This document shows, in pieces, positions 8,541-14,130 of a stretch of DNA of 14,130 nucleotides. Made by a program: the position numbers and the translations under genes. The notes under the pieces were generated by a model. That model was given only the letters and a program-made list of their open reading frames with translations. It was not told where the DNA came from and did no database searches. The stretch spans positions 1 through 14,130 of the forward strand of contig JAEYRF010000004.1 in the NCBI GenBank assembly GCA_023409615.1, read 5' to 3'. How positions within the stretch are numbered: position 1 is the first letter of the stretch; each line of letters starts with the position of its first letter. This DNA is from Bacillota bacterium (GTDB lineage: Bacteria > Bacillota > Clostridia > Acetivibrionales > DTU013).

Positions 8541-11060
8541 TCAGCAGAATCGTCCCCTTTGACATTCTTTCTTTAATATCAATACATTCACGGATAACGG
8601 TGCCGCATTAAATACAAACTCTCTGCCTGCGCCCATTCTGATTTCCTGTCTGTCACGTATGTGCTCAGGGTCCGCGAGAGTGTTCTCTGCATCAGCTTCT
8701 CCTGTAAGATATTCCACCCTGTATTCTGACTCCACGTCACAGTCCAGGGTAATCTGAACATCATCTTCATTTTCAGAGAAATTGACAATTTTTACAATAA
8801 CCTCTTCATCGGAATCCGTGCACACAGAGCACATAGAAGGATAATTCGGGAGTTCAACTGTCTGAATCAGTTCGTCGTTCAGATACAAATCAACCTCAAA
8901 ACACCTTAATACATAATGAACCTTATTAAATTCTCCATACCGTATGTTCACATTAACCGGCTCAGCAACAGGCTCAAGCCTGAAGGCACCTCGCATAAGC
9001 GCAGCCTGACCATCTCTGAACATCCACCTTAACGGCTCAAGGTTAAATAGCATCCACGGATCCCTCGGGTTCGGGTTCATACGGTCATAGAAGCTGAATG
9101 GTTTTGGTGCACAAAGCAACCCCACACCGACATCCTGCCCTTTCTCCATATAGAGTTCCGCTTCAAATTCATATTCTCTTTTGTCAACATCAGCATCGGT
9201 TCCGAGTGCCACTGCCGAATATACTTTAAATGGAGGTTTTCTGCGTGACATCTCATTGTCTTTGTCCTCGACCACCATTTTAAAGTCATCCGTATTAATA
9301 ACCTTGCCAAAGATATTCTTATATGGCTTTACTTCGACTCCGTTAAGCCTTTCATTCCTGTATTTAACTCCGAAATCACCGGTAATCATCGGAAGTCCGT
9401 GAAGCTCACGAAAAATCTTCTCAACATCTTCATCAGAAGCAACTACTTTCTCCCCCCGGTTTTTGCCGAACAGCTTAAACACATAGTAGCTTGGAATGCC
9501 ATAGCTTCTGTAATTGTCATATATCAAGAGATTTGGGTACCACGAGTAAAAATGTACATGCTCAAAGAGCGGGGCATATGAGCACAGCTTCACTTTATCC
9601 TGATTGCGCTCAAATCCAACCATGAACATGGCTTCTGCAATAGCTGCACGAAGTTGTCCCTCATATGTCTGGTTAACAGCAAATTCCCCAACAAAAACAT
9701 CAGGCTTTGAACGGTCATAATTATCATATATGCCGACCTTTTCAGCGTAGAACTCAGGCATGTTATAATAATGATCATCAACAATATCGCACTTCGTCCT
9801 CTCACTGCGGTCATTGGAGATGATGAGCATATCAGGGTAATCGTTAAGGACAGCCTTGCGAATCAGCTCATATCGACTCTCATATTCAGGACCGCTGTTT
9901 TCGTTACCTATTTCCAGATATTTAATGAAAAAAGGCTCCGGATGTCCCATTCGTGAACGCAGACCCCCCCATTTAGAATCGGCAGGTCCCATCGCATATT
10001 CCAGTGCATCAAGTGTATCCTGTATGACATCCTCCATTTCCTTATCGTTAAAGTAATACGCTCCGCGGCCCTGACAGGTCATGCCGCAGTTGCACACATA
10101 AAGTGCCTGAAGGTTCAGGTCCTCGCATAGTTGCAGATACTCATGAAAACCCAGTCCGTTAGTTGTACGGTAATGCCATAGGAGCCAGTGACTTGGGCGC
10201 TCCCACACCGGTCCGACCGTTTTCCTGAATAACAAGGCAGTCTCCATAGTGAAGCCTTCCACTATGCACCCTCCCGGAAACCTTAGGAAAGCCGGATGCA
10301 TCTCCTGAAGCTTCATAACCAGGTCCTTTCTGAGGCCATGGTTCATAAATGTATCGGAAGGCATAAGCGACATAAACCCAAAAGCAACATCACCGCCATC
10401 AGGAGCAGTAATCATGAACTCAGCAGTTCCTGTCGTTGCCGCAGAAGTAAGAACTGCGTCATATCTGGTCCATTCTGAGTTATTAACCTCAATCGAAGCT
10501 TTGCAAAGTTCCTGTTTTTCACAAAGCAGACCATCTGCTGTATTCATGTTCTCTACTGAATCTGTGCAAATTACAGATAATTCAAGCGTGACACTTTCTG
10601 AAGCTTTGGCAAACATGTAAAAATGATAACTTCTTCCTTCCTCCTGCGGGACTCCGGCATAACCGATATTCCTTATGCTTCCATTCTTGCGAAAGTTGAC
10701 ATTCATCGACACCTTCCGATTGACATTCAGTGTATCTGCAGTATTAAGTTTCATCTCCGCGTTATCGCAGTACCAGGCAGGGACAGGTGTAGCTTTAATC
10801 TTTCCTTTGGTGACCCAGTCGGTCATGCCCTCGCCATTGTTGAACTCGTCTATCCATCCGGTCGGGGAAACAAAGGTCTTTCCTGAATCCGGTGTTGTAC
10901 AGCCATCCGGGATCAGGGAATCCTCAAACGACCTGTTTCTGAGCATCTCCGGATATAAGCCTCCGTCTCCGGCGTGGCTGATGTCCTCAAAAAATATACC
11001 ATATAAATCCGTTGCCGTATCAAAGCGCTTCTGTTCTGTTTTTACATTAATCCTGCTCAT
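8541..11060 (-). CDS. GH51 alpha-L-arabinofuranosidase, large multidomain cytoplasmic form
   Basis: Predicted retaining glycosidase removing terminal alpha-L-arabinofuranosyl groups from arabinoxylan or arabinan oligosaccharides. No signal peptide, so it should act on imported oligosaccharides. An N-terminal block (1-~235; LYPEMLRNRSFED at 35-47) resembles the carbohydrate-binding-like beta domain of large GH51 enzymes. The barrel follows with RFPGG (260-264), acid/base E387 in GNENSG, and nucleophile E459 in VFVGEFA. Residues ~600-740 (FEAELYMEKGQDVG..., CFEVDLYLNDE) look like a laminin-G/concanavalin-like sandwich inserted in the C-terminal beta domain, giving 839 residues against ~500 for short GH51 enzymes. 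GAGGGGAAG (11064-11072) is a good ribosome site for the ATG. No transporter or other arabinose gene adjoins it. Its last eight residues (ECQRGRFC) extend past the usual LILKK-like end. Confidence 0.9.
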   Translation of the reverse strand: MSRINVKTEQKRFDTATDLYGIFFEDISHAGDGGLYPEMLRNRSFEDSLIPDGCTTPDSGKTFVSPTGWIDEFNNGEGMTDWVTKGKIKATPVPAWYCDNAEMKLNTADTLNVNRKVSMNVNFRKNGSIRNIGYAGVPQEEGRSYHFYMFAKASESVTLELSVICTDSVENMNTADGLLCEKQELCKASIEVNNSEWTRYDAVLTSAATTGTAEFMITAPDGGDVAFGFMSLMPSDTFMNHGLRKDLVMKLQEMHPAFLRFPGGCIVEGFTMETALLFRKTVGPVWERPSHWLLWHYRTTNGLGFHEYLQLCEDLNLQALYVCNCGMTCQGRGAYYFNDKEMEDVIQDTLDALEYAMGPADSKWGGLRSRMGHPEPFFIKYLEIGNENSGPEYESRYELIRKAVLNDYPDMLIISNDRSERTKCDIVDDHYYNMPEFYAEKVGIYDNYDRSKPDVFVGEFAVNQTYEGQLRAAIAEAMFMVGFERNQDKVKLCSYAPLFEHVHFYSWYPNLLIYDNYRSYGIPSYYVFKLFGKNRGEKVVASDEDVEKIFRELHGLPMITGDFGVKYRNERLNGVEVKPYKNIFGKVINTDDFKMVVEDKDNEMSRRKPPFKVYSAVALGTDADVDKREYEFEAELYMEKGQDVGVGLLCAPKPFSFYDRMNPNPRDPWMLFNLEPLRWMFRDGQAALMRGAFRLEPVAEPVNVNIRYGEFNKVHYVLRCFEVDLYLNDELIQTVELPNYPSMCSVCTDSDEEVIVKIVNFSENEDDVQITLDCDVESEYRVEYLTGEADAENTLADPEHIRDRQEIRMGAGREFVFNAAPLSVNVLILKKECQRGRFC

Positions 11061-11215
11061 TATCTTCCCCTCTGTTCAAATATATTTTTTTTATAAGGTT
11101 AACACTGCCATTTTTCAATGTGTTTTCTCAATTCAAATAGTTTTTATTAAAAAATATAACATAATTATACTATATAACAATTCGATAAAACAGACAGTGG
11201 GATAAATGCTCCTTT
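11061..11215 (-). promoter_or_regulatory. Upstream region of the GH51 gene
   Basis: AT-rich leader for the GH51 gene. It contains TATAAT on the minus strand (11164-11169), about 100 bases before the ATG, without a convincing -35. I see no catabolite-responsive or arabinose-repressor operator that I could defend. Nothing else is recognised here. Confidence 0.3.
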
Positions 11216-11267
11216 TCATTTCTTTTCGTTCTTTACCCTTGACATTAACACTACCGTCTCCACGTGC
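11216..11267 (-). pseudogene. Displaced 3' end of a rumA-type RNA methyltransferase gene
   Basis: Read on the minus strand this encodes HVETVVLMSRVKNEKK then TGA (11216-11218). HVETVVLMSR is the characteristic C-terminus of RumA/TrmA-type RNA uracil-C5-methyltransferases, and its Glu is the general base of that family. Upstream the frame closes after five more codons (SKVSM) at a TGA, so no body of the gene is attached. The matching gene body is 1.8 kb away at the right edge with a different tail. The simplest reading is that the native rumA end was pushed here when an element integrated between the HVETV codons. Confidence 0.7.
11253..11267. repeat. Left attachment-site core (direct repeat copy 1)
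   Basis: ACCGTCTCCACGTGC occurs here and, identically and in the same orientation, at 13093-13107. On the coding strand it covers the HVETV codons of rumA. The 3' end of rumA is a known integration site for integrative elements, including streptococcal Tn5252-type ICEs, which supports an att interpretation. Confidence 0.65.
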
Positions 11268-11287
11268 ATTGAAACTTTACTTCACAT

Positions 11288-11303
11288 TAACATTCGCGCA
11301 CGT
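11288..11303 (+). repeat. Subterminal inverted repeat, left copy
   Basis: TAACATTCGCGCACGT here matches TAACAATTCGCGGACGT on the opposite strand at 12955-12971, with one inserted base and one mismatch. The decamer ATTCGCGCAC (11292-11301) also recurs as a direct copy at 12921-12930. Position 20 bases inside the left core suits a recombinase arm site or a regulator site. Confidence 0.4.
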
Positions 11304-11377
11304 GATTATGGATTTTTACCCCCTGTTTTCAAAATAGTAATATGACAGTCTCTACCTCATAAGTTCGTGCAAACAGT

Positions 11378-11393
11378 TTCCGAATAAACGGAT
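11378..11393. promoter_or_regulatory. Candidate operator copy 2 for the HTH regulator (TTCCGA-N5-CGGAT)
   Basis: TTCCGAATAAACGGAT contains the palindrome TCCG-N6-CGGA and matches the copy at 12341-12356 at all 11 fixed positions. Its last base is the first base of the TTGACA of the plus-strand promoter, so its centre is near -42 of that promoter, a position where CI-like proteins can activate transcription. Confidence 0.5.
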
Positions 11394-11421
11394 TGACAAC
11401 TGCGTAATTTTAATATAGAAT
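11393..11421 (+). promoter_or_regulatory. Near-consensus sigma-A promoter directed antisense into the HTH gene
   Basis: TTGACA (11393-11398), a 17-base spacer, then TAGAAT (11416-11421): eleven of twelve consensus bases. Transcription would start near 11428 and run rightward through the 3' end of the HTH-BECR gene, which is on the minus strand. No plus-strand gene with a credible ribosome site follows. Confidence 0.6.
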
Positions 11422-11457
11422 TATTAACAAGAAATGAGTTTTACAACCGTACAGTTT

Positions 11458-12321
11458 TTACTTAAGCGGCTCACTCGTTTCTTTTTTTATTCTCAAAATA
11501 TCATACAAATAGAGTTTATTATCCTGTGCATGTCTAATTACCATTCTACCTTTGAAGATATTATATCCTGCTAATTCACCATAATCATTATATTTAGGAA
11601 TAGCAAATCTCGTATCATAACGATACCATCCATATTTGGCTTTTGTATTATGCTTAACTTTATGATTTTCTGAAAATGTTTTATTTGTAGCAATTTGAAT
11701 TAATTCCTTAATTGCTGCGGATGCATTTGCTTTTGCATATTCATTAGGTCCTCTTAAAACTTTTGTATCTTTTGAGTGTGCATATTCATCTGGAAAATCG
11801 CTTCCAACGTAAATCATTTCATTGGTATCAAGAATTTCTGTGCAAGAACCAATATACTCTTTCAAATATCCTTCAACAACATTCCAGTCAATACGTTTAC
11901 TTCTTTTAAATCTAAGATCATTAATTATAACAACCTTTTGACCTTCTGCATCAGCAATAATGGAAACATTACCTGTTGGCAAGTTTATATCTTTTTTCAG
12001 AACCCCTTGTTCGAGATATCCTAATAATCTTCTCTTTTTCTCAATAGGTAATGACTCAATATTATCGATTACAATTTGATCATCAATTACATAATCAGCT
12101 GTCAAAACTTTATTATTCTTATCTTCATCATCACAAAGTAAATCCACAAGTGACATATCAAGTGCCTTACAAATAGCAACTAATTTATCTGCCTGTGGAT
12201 TGATTTTTTTCTTACACCAATCACTGATCGTACTGGTTGCAATGCCAGTTCTTCGTGACAATTCAATCTGACTCATATTCAATTCTGTTAGTCTGTTAAA
12301 TATTTTTTCGTATATATTCAT
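11458..12321 (-). CDS. Cro/CI-type HTH regulator fused to a phage BECR-like (MuF-associated) C-terminal domain
   Basis: The first ~65 of 287 residues are an XRE helix-turn-helix: MSQIELSRRTGIATSTISDW (16-35) is the two-helix DNA-binding unit, followed by the usual KLVAICKALDMSLVDLL tail. After a charged linker (65-115), the C-terminal part (about 118-285) has IINDLRFKRSKRIDW (132-146), IYVGSDFPDEY (170-180), KANASAAIKELIQIATN (197-213), KAKYGWYRYDTRFAIP (227-242) and VIRHAQDNKLYLYDI (261-275). From memory this pattern matches a domain at the C-terminus of phage MuF/polyvalent proteins of Bacillota, grouped with Barnase-EndoU-ColicinE5/D-RelE-like nucleases. That relation is an inference from remembered sequences. 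Ribosome site AGAGGAG precedes the ATG. Expression is probably autoregulated through the operator at 12341-12356, and an opposing promoter faces its 3' end. It may be a repressor with a sensor domain rather than an active nuclease. Confidence 0.75.
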   Translation of the reverse strand: MNIYEKIFNRLTELNMSQIELSRRTGIATSTISDWCKKKINPQADKLVAICKALDMSLVDLLCDDEDKNNKVLTADYVIDDQIVIDNIESLPIEKKRRLLGYLEQGVLKKDINLPTGNVSIIADAEGQKVVIINDLRFKRSKRIDWNVVEGYLKEYIGSCTEILDTNEMIYVGSDFPDEYAHSKDTKVLRGPNEYAKANASAAIKELIQIATNKTFSENHKVKHNTKAKYGWYRYDTRFAIPKYNDYGELAGYNIFKGRMVIRHAQDNKLYLYDILRIKKETSEPLK

Positions 12322-12340
12322 GATATAATCTCCTCTTTAA

Positions 12341-12356
12341 TTCCGAGTTTTCGGAT
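12341..12356. promoter_or_regulatory. Candidate operator copy 1 at the HTH gene promoter (TTCCGA-N5-CGGAT)
   Basis: TTCCGAGTTTTCGGAT, with arms TCCGA/TCGGA, lies directly downstream of the -10 box and over the expected transcription start of the HTH gene, the classic place for autorepression. It shares TTCCGA-N5-CGGAT with 11378-11393. Confidence 0.55.
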
Positions 12357-12385
12357 ATTATATCATTTGCAACACACTTTTACAA
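12357..12385 (-). promoter_or_regulatory. Promoter of the HTH-BECR gene
   Basis: On the minus strand TTGTAA (12380-12385), a 17-base spacer and TATAAT (12357-12362). The -35 overlaps the stop codon region of the upstream NUDIX gene, so the HTH gene has its own promoter as well as possible readthrough. Confidence 0.65.
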
Positions 12386-12940
12386 GTTTGCCTTAATCAT
12401 TTCTAAAACTTTCTTTTCCCTTCGTATCATTATTTCATTGAAGAAATCATCGCTTCTATATTCAGAATTAACCTTAATTGCTTCATCTATATCCACATAT
12501 CTCAATGCAAACTCTGCCTCTTTTTCATAATCATCCAAATTCTGATCAACAACTTTTTCTTCGCATTCACACCAGAAATAATAGTTTTCCTGTTCAAAAA
12601 TAGTATTTTCGCTATAATTACTTTTCTGTCTACGAATTACACTTCCAAATTCAGATATTGATTCCGGTTTTACAATTAACCCGACCTCTTCTTTTACCTC
12701 TCTAGCTAAGGCATCTGTCATATCCTCTCCGTCTTTGATTCCACCACCCGGAAATTTGTAATACTTTTCCTTAACACTATATACAAGTGCAATAATATTA
12801 TTTTTTACAATAATCGCTCTAGCTGAAGGACGTCTAAATACTGAATCATTTGGATTATAATCTTTTAAATCTATTGAAAACAATTCTTTCAATGCTGTTC
12901 CACCTTTCTTCAAGCATATTATTCGCGCACATCCTAGCAT
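12380..12940 (-). CDS. NUDIX hydrolase
   Basis: Predicted cytoplasmic enzyme that hydrolyses a nucleoside-diphosphate-linked compound (NUDIX superfamily; substrate unknown). The complete NUDIX box is present: G66-x5-E72-x7-REVKEEVGL (80-88), with E84 and E85 as metal ligands. The preceding strands (ARAIIVKNNIIALVYS) and KYYKFPGGG are typical. Two starts are possible. The ATG at 12940 has GGAGG seven bases upstream. The TTG at 12890-12892 (residue 17), preceded by AAAGGTGG at ideal spacing, gives a 170-residue protein closer to the domain edge. The gene lies upstream of the HTH-BECR gene, same strand, 58 bases apart, and the two form the whole cargo of the putative element. AT-rich compared with the chromosomal neighbours. 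Confidence 0.88.
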   Translation of the reverse strand: MLGCARIICLKKGGTALKELFSIDLKDYNPNDSVFRRPSARAIIVKNNIIALVYSVKEKYYKFPGGGIKDGEDMTDALAREVKEEVGLIVKPESISEFGSVIRRQKSNYSENTIFEQENYYFWCECEEKVVDQNLDDYEKEAEFALRYVDIDEAIKVNSEYRSDDFFNEIMIRREKKVLEMIKANL

Positions 12941-12966
12941 CCAAACTCCTCCGAACGTCCGCGAAT
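12921..12966 (-). promoter_or_regulatory. Inverted repeat enclosing the NUDIX ribosome site and ATG
   Basis: ATTCGCGCAC (12921-12930) and GTCCGCGAAT (12957-12966) pair in nine of ten positions. On the minus-strand RNA the 26-base loop contains GGAGGAG and the ATG at 12940, with the stem running into codons 4-7. It could expose or hide the start, or be a DNA operator. The TTG start at 12892 lies outside the hairpin. Confidence 0.4.
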
Positions 12967-12971
12967 TGTTA
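12955..12971 (-). repeat. Subterminal inverted repeat, right copy
   Basis: Minus-strand TAACAATTCGCGGACGT, the partner of 11288-11303. It shares bases with the hairpin upstream of the NUDIX gene, so it may have a regulatory role rather than a recombination one. Confidence 0.4.
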
Positions 12972-12990
12972 TTGACACCCTTGCTGTCAA
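12972..12990. repeat. Dyad TTGACA-N7-TGTCAA upstream of the NUDIX gene
   Basis: Perfect 6-base arms TTGACA (12972-12977) and TGTCAA (12985-12990). Each arm looks like a -35 box, but neither has a good -10 at 16-18 bases, so an operator-like dyad is the more likely reading. Confidence 0.4.
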
Positions 12991-13013
12991 ATTCAACCTA
13001 TACACATAAATAT

Positions 13014-13042
13014 TTCATAAAAACACAGTCACATATTTTCAA
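13014..13042 (-). promoter_or_regulatory. Possible promoter for the NUDIX gene
   Basis: Minus-strand TTGAAA (13037-13042), 17 bases, TATGAA (13014-13019). The -35 is good and the -10 moderate. It would give a leader of about 70 bases containing the TTGACA/TGTCAA dyad and the hairpin. Confidence 0.3.
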
Positions 13043-13073
13043 AAAGTGCCCTCAACCCCGCTTAAACTGGGCA
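13041..13073 (-). terminator. Possible rho-independent terminator of the rumA-type gene
   Basis: On the minus strand TGCCC (13069-13073) pairs with GGGCA (13047-13051) and is followed by CTTTTT. The stem is only five pairs and overlaps the stop codon, with a 17-base loop, so it is weak. Under the element model it comes from the element's replacement tail. Confidence 0.33.
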
Positions 13074-14130
13074 TTTCTTAGAGAGTAAGCACACCGTCTC
13101 CACGTGCCCACTCCATGGAAACATATCGACCGGTTGCACCTCCTGCACCTTATACCCCTGCCCGCAAAGGTACTTCAAATCCCTGGCCAGCGTAGCCGGA
13201 TTGCACGATACATAGACAATCCTATCGGGCTGCATTTCCGCCAACAACTGCAGGAGCGACTCTTCGCAACCCTTACGGGGCGGATCCAGCACGACAACAT
13301 CCGCGCGGATTCCGCGACTGTACAGTTCCGGCACGATCCTTTCCGCTTCGCCGGCAATGAATTCGGCGTTCTTCACACCATTGAGCTGTGCATTCCTGCG
13401 GGCGTCCTCTATTGCCGCTTCCACAACCTCCACCCCATAGACCTTCTTCGCTCTTTCTGAGAGAAACAGCGATATAGTACCAATTCCGCAATACAGATCA
13501 AAAACCGTCTCTTTCCCTGTCAATCCAGCGTATTCGAGGGCTTTTGCGTAGAGCACCTCTGTCTGGACCGGGTTTATCTGAAAGAAGGAGTGGGGTGAGA
13601 TCATGAATTTGTACCTGCCAATGGTGTCAGCGATGGTTTCGCTTCCATATAGCAGTATATTTCTGGCCCCTAATATCACATTGCTTTTCTGAGTGTTTAC
13701 ATTCAGGTAGATGCTCTTTACAGCAGATGTACTCATCCCCGCTTTCTCTCCATCAATCAGCCGCCGGACAAGTTCCTCCGACGCCGGCATCTCTTTGCCA
13801 TTGATGACCAGCACCACCATGATTTCGCCTGTATGATAACCGATACGCGTTAATATATGCCGAACGAGACCTTTACCGGTCTTTTCATCATAAACTGTAA
13901 TGTTATTCTCAATCAAAAAATTACTGACGATCTTCCGTATCTTGTCGCTTTCATTGTGCGAAATGGCGCATTCCTCAGATTGAATCACCTCATGTGACCG
14001 TGCAGCATAAAATCCGGTAATGGCTCTGCCATCTATCTCAGCTACCGGGTATTGAGCTTTATTTCTATACTGATAGGGCTTTTTCATTCCGATTGTATCA
14101 TGGACGTTAACATCCTTCAGACCGCCAACC
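13062..14130 (-). CDS. rumA: RumA/TrmA-family 23S rRNA (or tRNA) uracil-C5-methyltransferase, 5' end outside the window
   Basis: Transfers a methyl group from S-adenosylmethionine to C5 of a uridine in rRNA or tRNA. Visible motifs: YRNKAQYPV, the SAM-binding FDLYCGIGTISLFL, VVLDPPRKGC, the catalytic-cysteine motif YVSCNPATLARD, and the terminal HVETV whose Glu is the general base. The frame stays open to base 14130: before the ATG at 14085-14087 it reads VGGLKDVNVHDTIG, which matches normal family sequence before that point. So the ATG is internal, and the TRAM domain and iron-sulphur cysteines expected at the N-terminus lie beyond the window. The tail after HVETV (CLLSKKCPV) differs from the orphan tail at 11216-11267 and may have been supplied by the integrated element. 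RumA-type (U1939/U747) is preferred over TrmA, but site specificity cannot be fixed here. Confidence 0.9.
   Translation of the reverse strand, partial: VGGLKDVNVHDTIGMKKPYQYRNKAQYPVAEIDGRAITGFYAARSHEVIQSEECAISHNESDKIRKIVSNFLIENNITVYDEKTGKGLVRHILTRIGYHTGEIMVVLVINGKEMPASEELVRRLIDGEKAGMSTSAVKSIYLNVNTQKSNVILGARNILLYGSETIADTIGRYKFMISPHSFFQINPVQTEVLYAKALEYAGLTGKETVFDLYCGIGTISLFLSERAKKVYGVEVVEAAIEDARRNAQLNGVKNAEFIAGEAERIVPELYSRGIRADVVVLDPPRKGCEESLLQLLAEMQPDRIVYVSCNPATLARDLKYLCGQGYKVQEVQPVDMFPWSGHVETVCLLSKKCPV
13093..13107. repeat. Right attachment-site core (direct repeat copy 2)
   Basis: ACCGTCTCCACGTGC, identical to 11253-11267, within the HVETV codons of the rumA gene body. Confidence 0.65.

Larger units (their letters stand above)
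11253..13107. mobile_element. Candidate integrase-less (cis-mobilizable/decayed) element in the 3' end of rumA
   Basis: About 1.84 kb from core to core, bounded by identical 15-bp direct repeats of the rumA 3' end. Seen: one repeat lies at the end of a rumA gene body with tail VCLLSKKCPV, while the other is attached to an orphan rumA tail. The interior is visibly more AT-rich than the rumA gene and the GH51 gene. It carries a NUDIX hydrolase gene and an HTH-BECR-like gene, with candidate operators and inverted repeats near both ends. No integrase, relaxase or replication gene is present, so movement would need an enzyme supplied in trans, as in CIMEs derived from ICEs. Alternatives are a decayed prophage remnant or recombination between two rumA copies. 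Confidence 0.55.

Noticed and set aside
8383..8565. 60-residue minus-strand frame over the ABC 3' end
   Set aside because: It lies antisense to conserved ABC codons and has no ribosome site; its readable start is most likely chance.
10675..11205. 176-residue plus-strand frame opposite the GH51 start
   Set aside because: It is a shadow of the GH51 gene, running into the AT-rich leader, with no family motif or ribosome site.
11434..11565. Plus-strand frame beginning ATGAGTTTTACAACC after the antisense promoter
   Set aside because: No ribosome site, and it is antisense to the HTH-BECR gene with low-complexity composition.
14085..14087. ATG as the start of the rumA-type gene
   Set aside because: The frame remains open to the window edge and the residues before this ATG match the family, so the real start is outside the window.
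1..14130. CRISPR arrays, tRNA or rRNA genes, riboswitches
   Set aside because: No regularly spaced repeats, cloverleaf sequences or recognisable riboswitch cores were seen on reading both strands by eye.

Overview
The window looks like a chromosomal segment of a Clostridia-type Bacillota (Lachnospiraceae/Oscillospiraceae-like). The reasons are AGGAGG-type ribosome binding sites, TTG starts, moderate GC with AT-rich intergenic DNA, and gene families typical of plant-fibre-using gut or anaerobic clostridia (large cytoplasmic GH51, GH77-like enzyme, MATE-ATPase fusion). This is inferred from gene content only; there is no rRNA or other decisive marker.

Layout. (1) 117-2526, minus strand: a translationally coupled pair, a MATE-family membrane protein with a C-terminal RsbW/HATPase-like domain followed by an Sfp-type phosphopantetheinyl transferase. 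Just upstream, a short open frame (2519-2665) overlaps the MATE start with the same 8-nt geometry (ATGNNTGA) and may be the 3' stump of a lost upstream gene. (2) 2599-4040, minus: a coupled pair, a small predicted membrane-anchored helical protein and a superfamily 2 helicase that ends after its first RecA domain. The helicase looks cut by a deletion that joined it to the stump. (3) 4118-6298, minus: a divergent GH77 4-alpha-glucanotransferase-like protein. (4) 6599-8443, plus: a homodimer-type ABC exporter. (5) 8541-11060, minus: a large cytoplasmic GH51 alpha-L-arabinofuranosidase, convergent with the exporter. (6) 11253-13107: an AT-rich block of about 1.85 kb bounded by 15-bp copies of the conserved 3' end of rumA. 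(7) 13062 to the right edge, minus: the rumA-type RNA uracil-C5-methyltransferase, whose 5' part lies outside the window.

The most interesting region is 11.2-13.1 kb. The complete rumA gene ends in codons for HVETV. A second, displaced rumA tail (HVETVVLMSR... and a stop) lies 1.84 kb away next to the GH51 gene, as expected if an element integrated in the 3' end of rumA and supplied a replacement tail. The block has no integrase, so it resembles a cis-mobilizable or decayed element. It carries a NUDIX hydrolase and a Cro/CI-type HTH protein whose C-terminal half resembles the nuclease-like (BECR-type) domain seen at the ends of phage MuF and polyvalent proteins. Two copies of TTCCGA-N5-CGGAT sit at promoters: one at the start of transcription of the HTH gene itself, and one centred near -42 of a near-consensus promoter that fires in the opposite direction into the 3' end of the HTH gene. 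This suggests a compact self-regulating switch with an antisense arm. Apart from this, the window is ordinary housekeeping and carbohydrate-use gene content.
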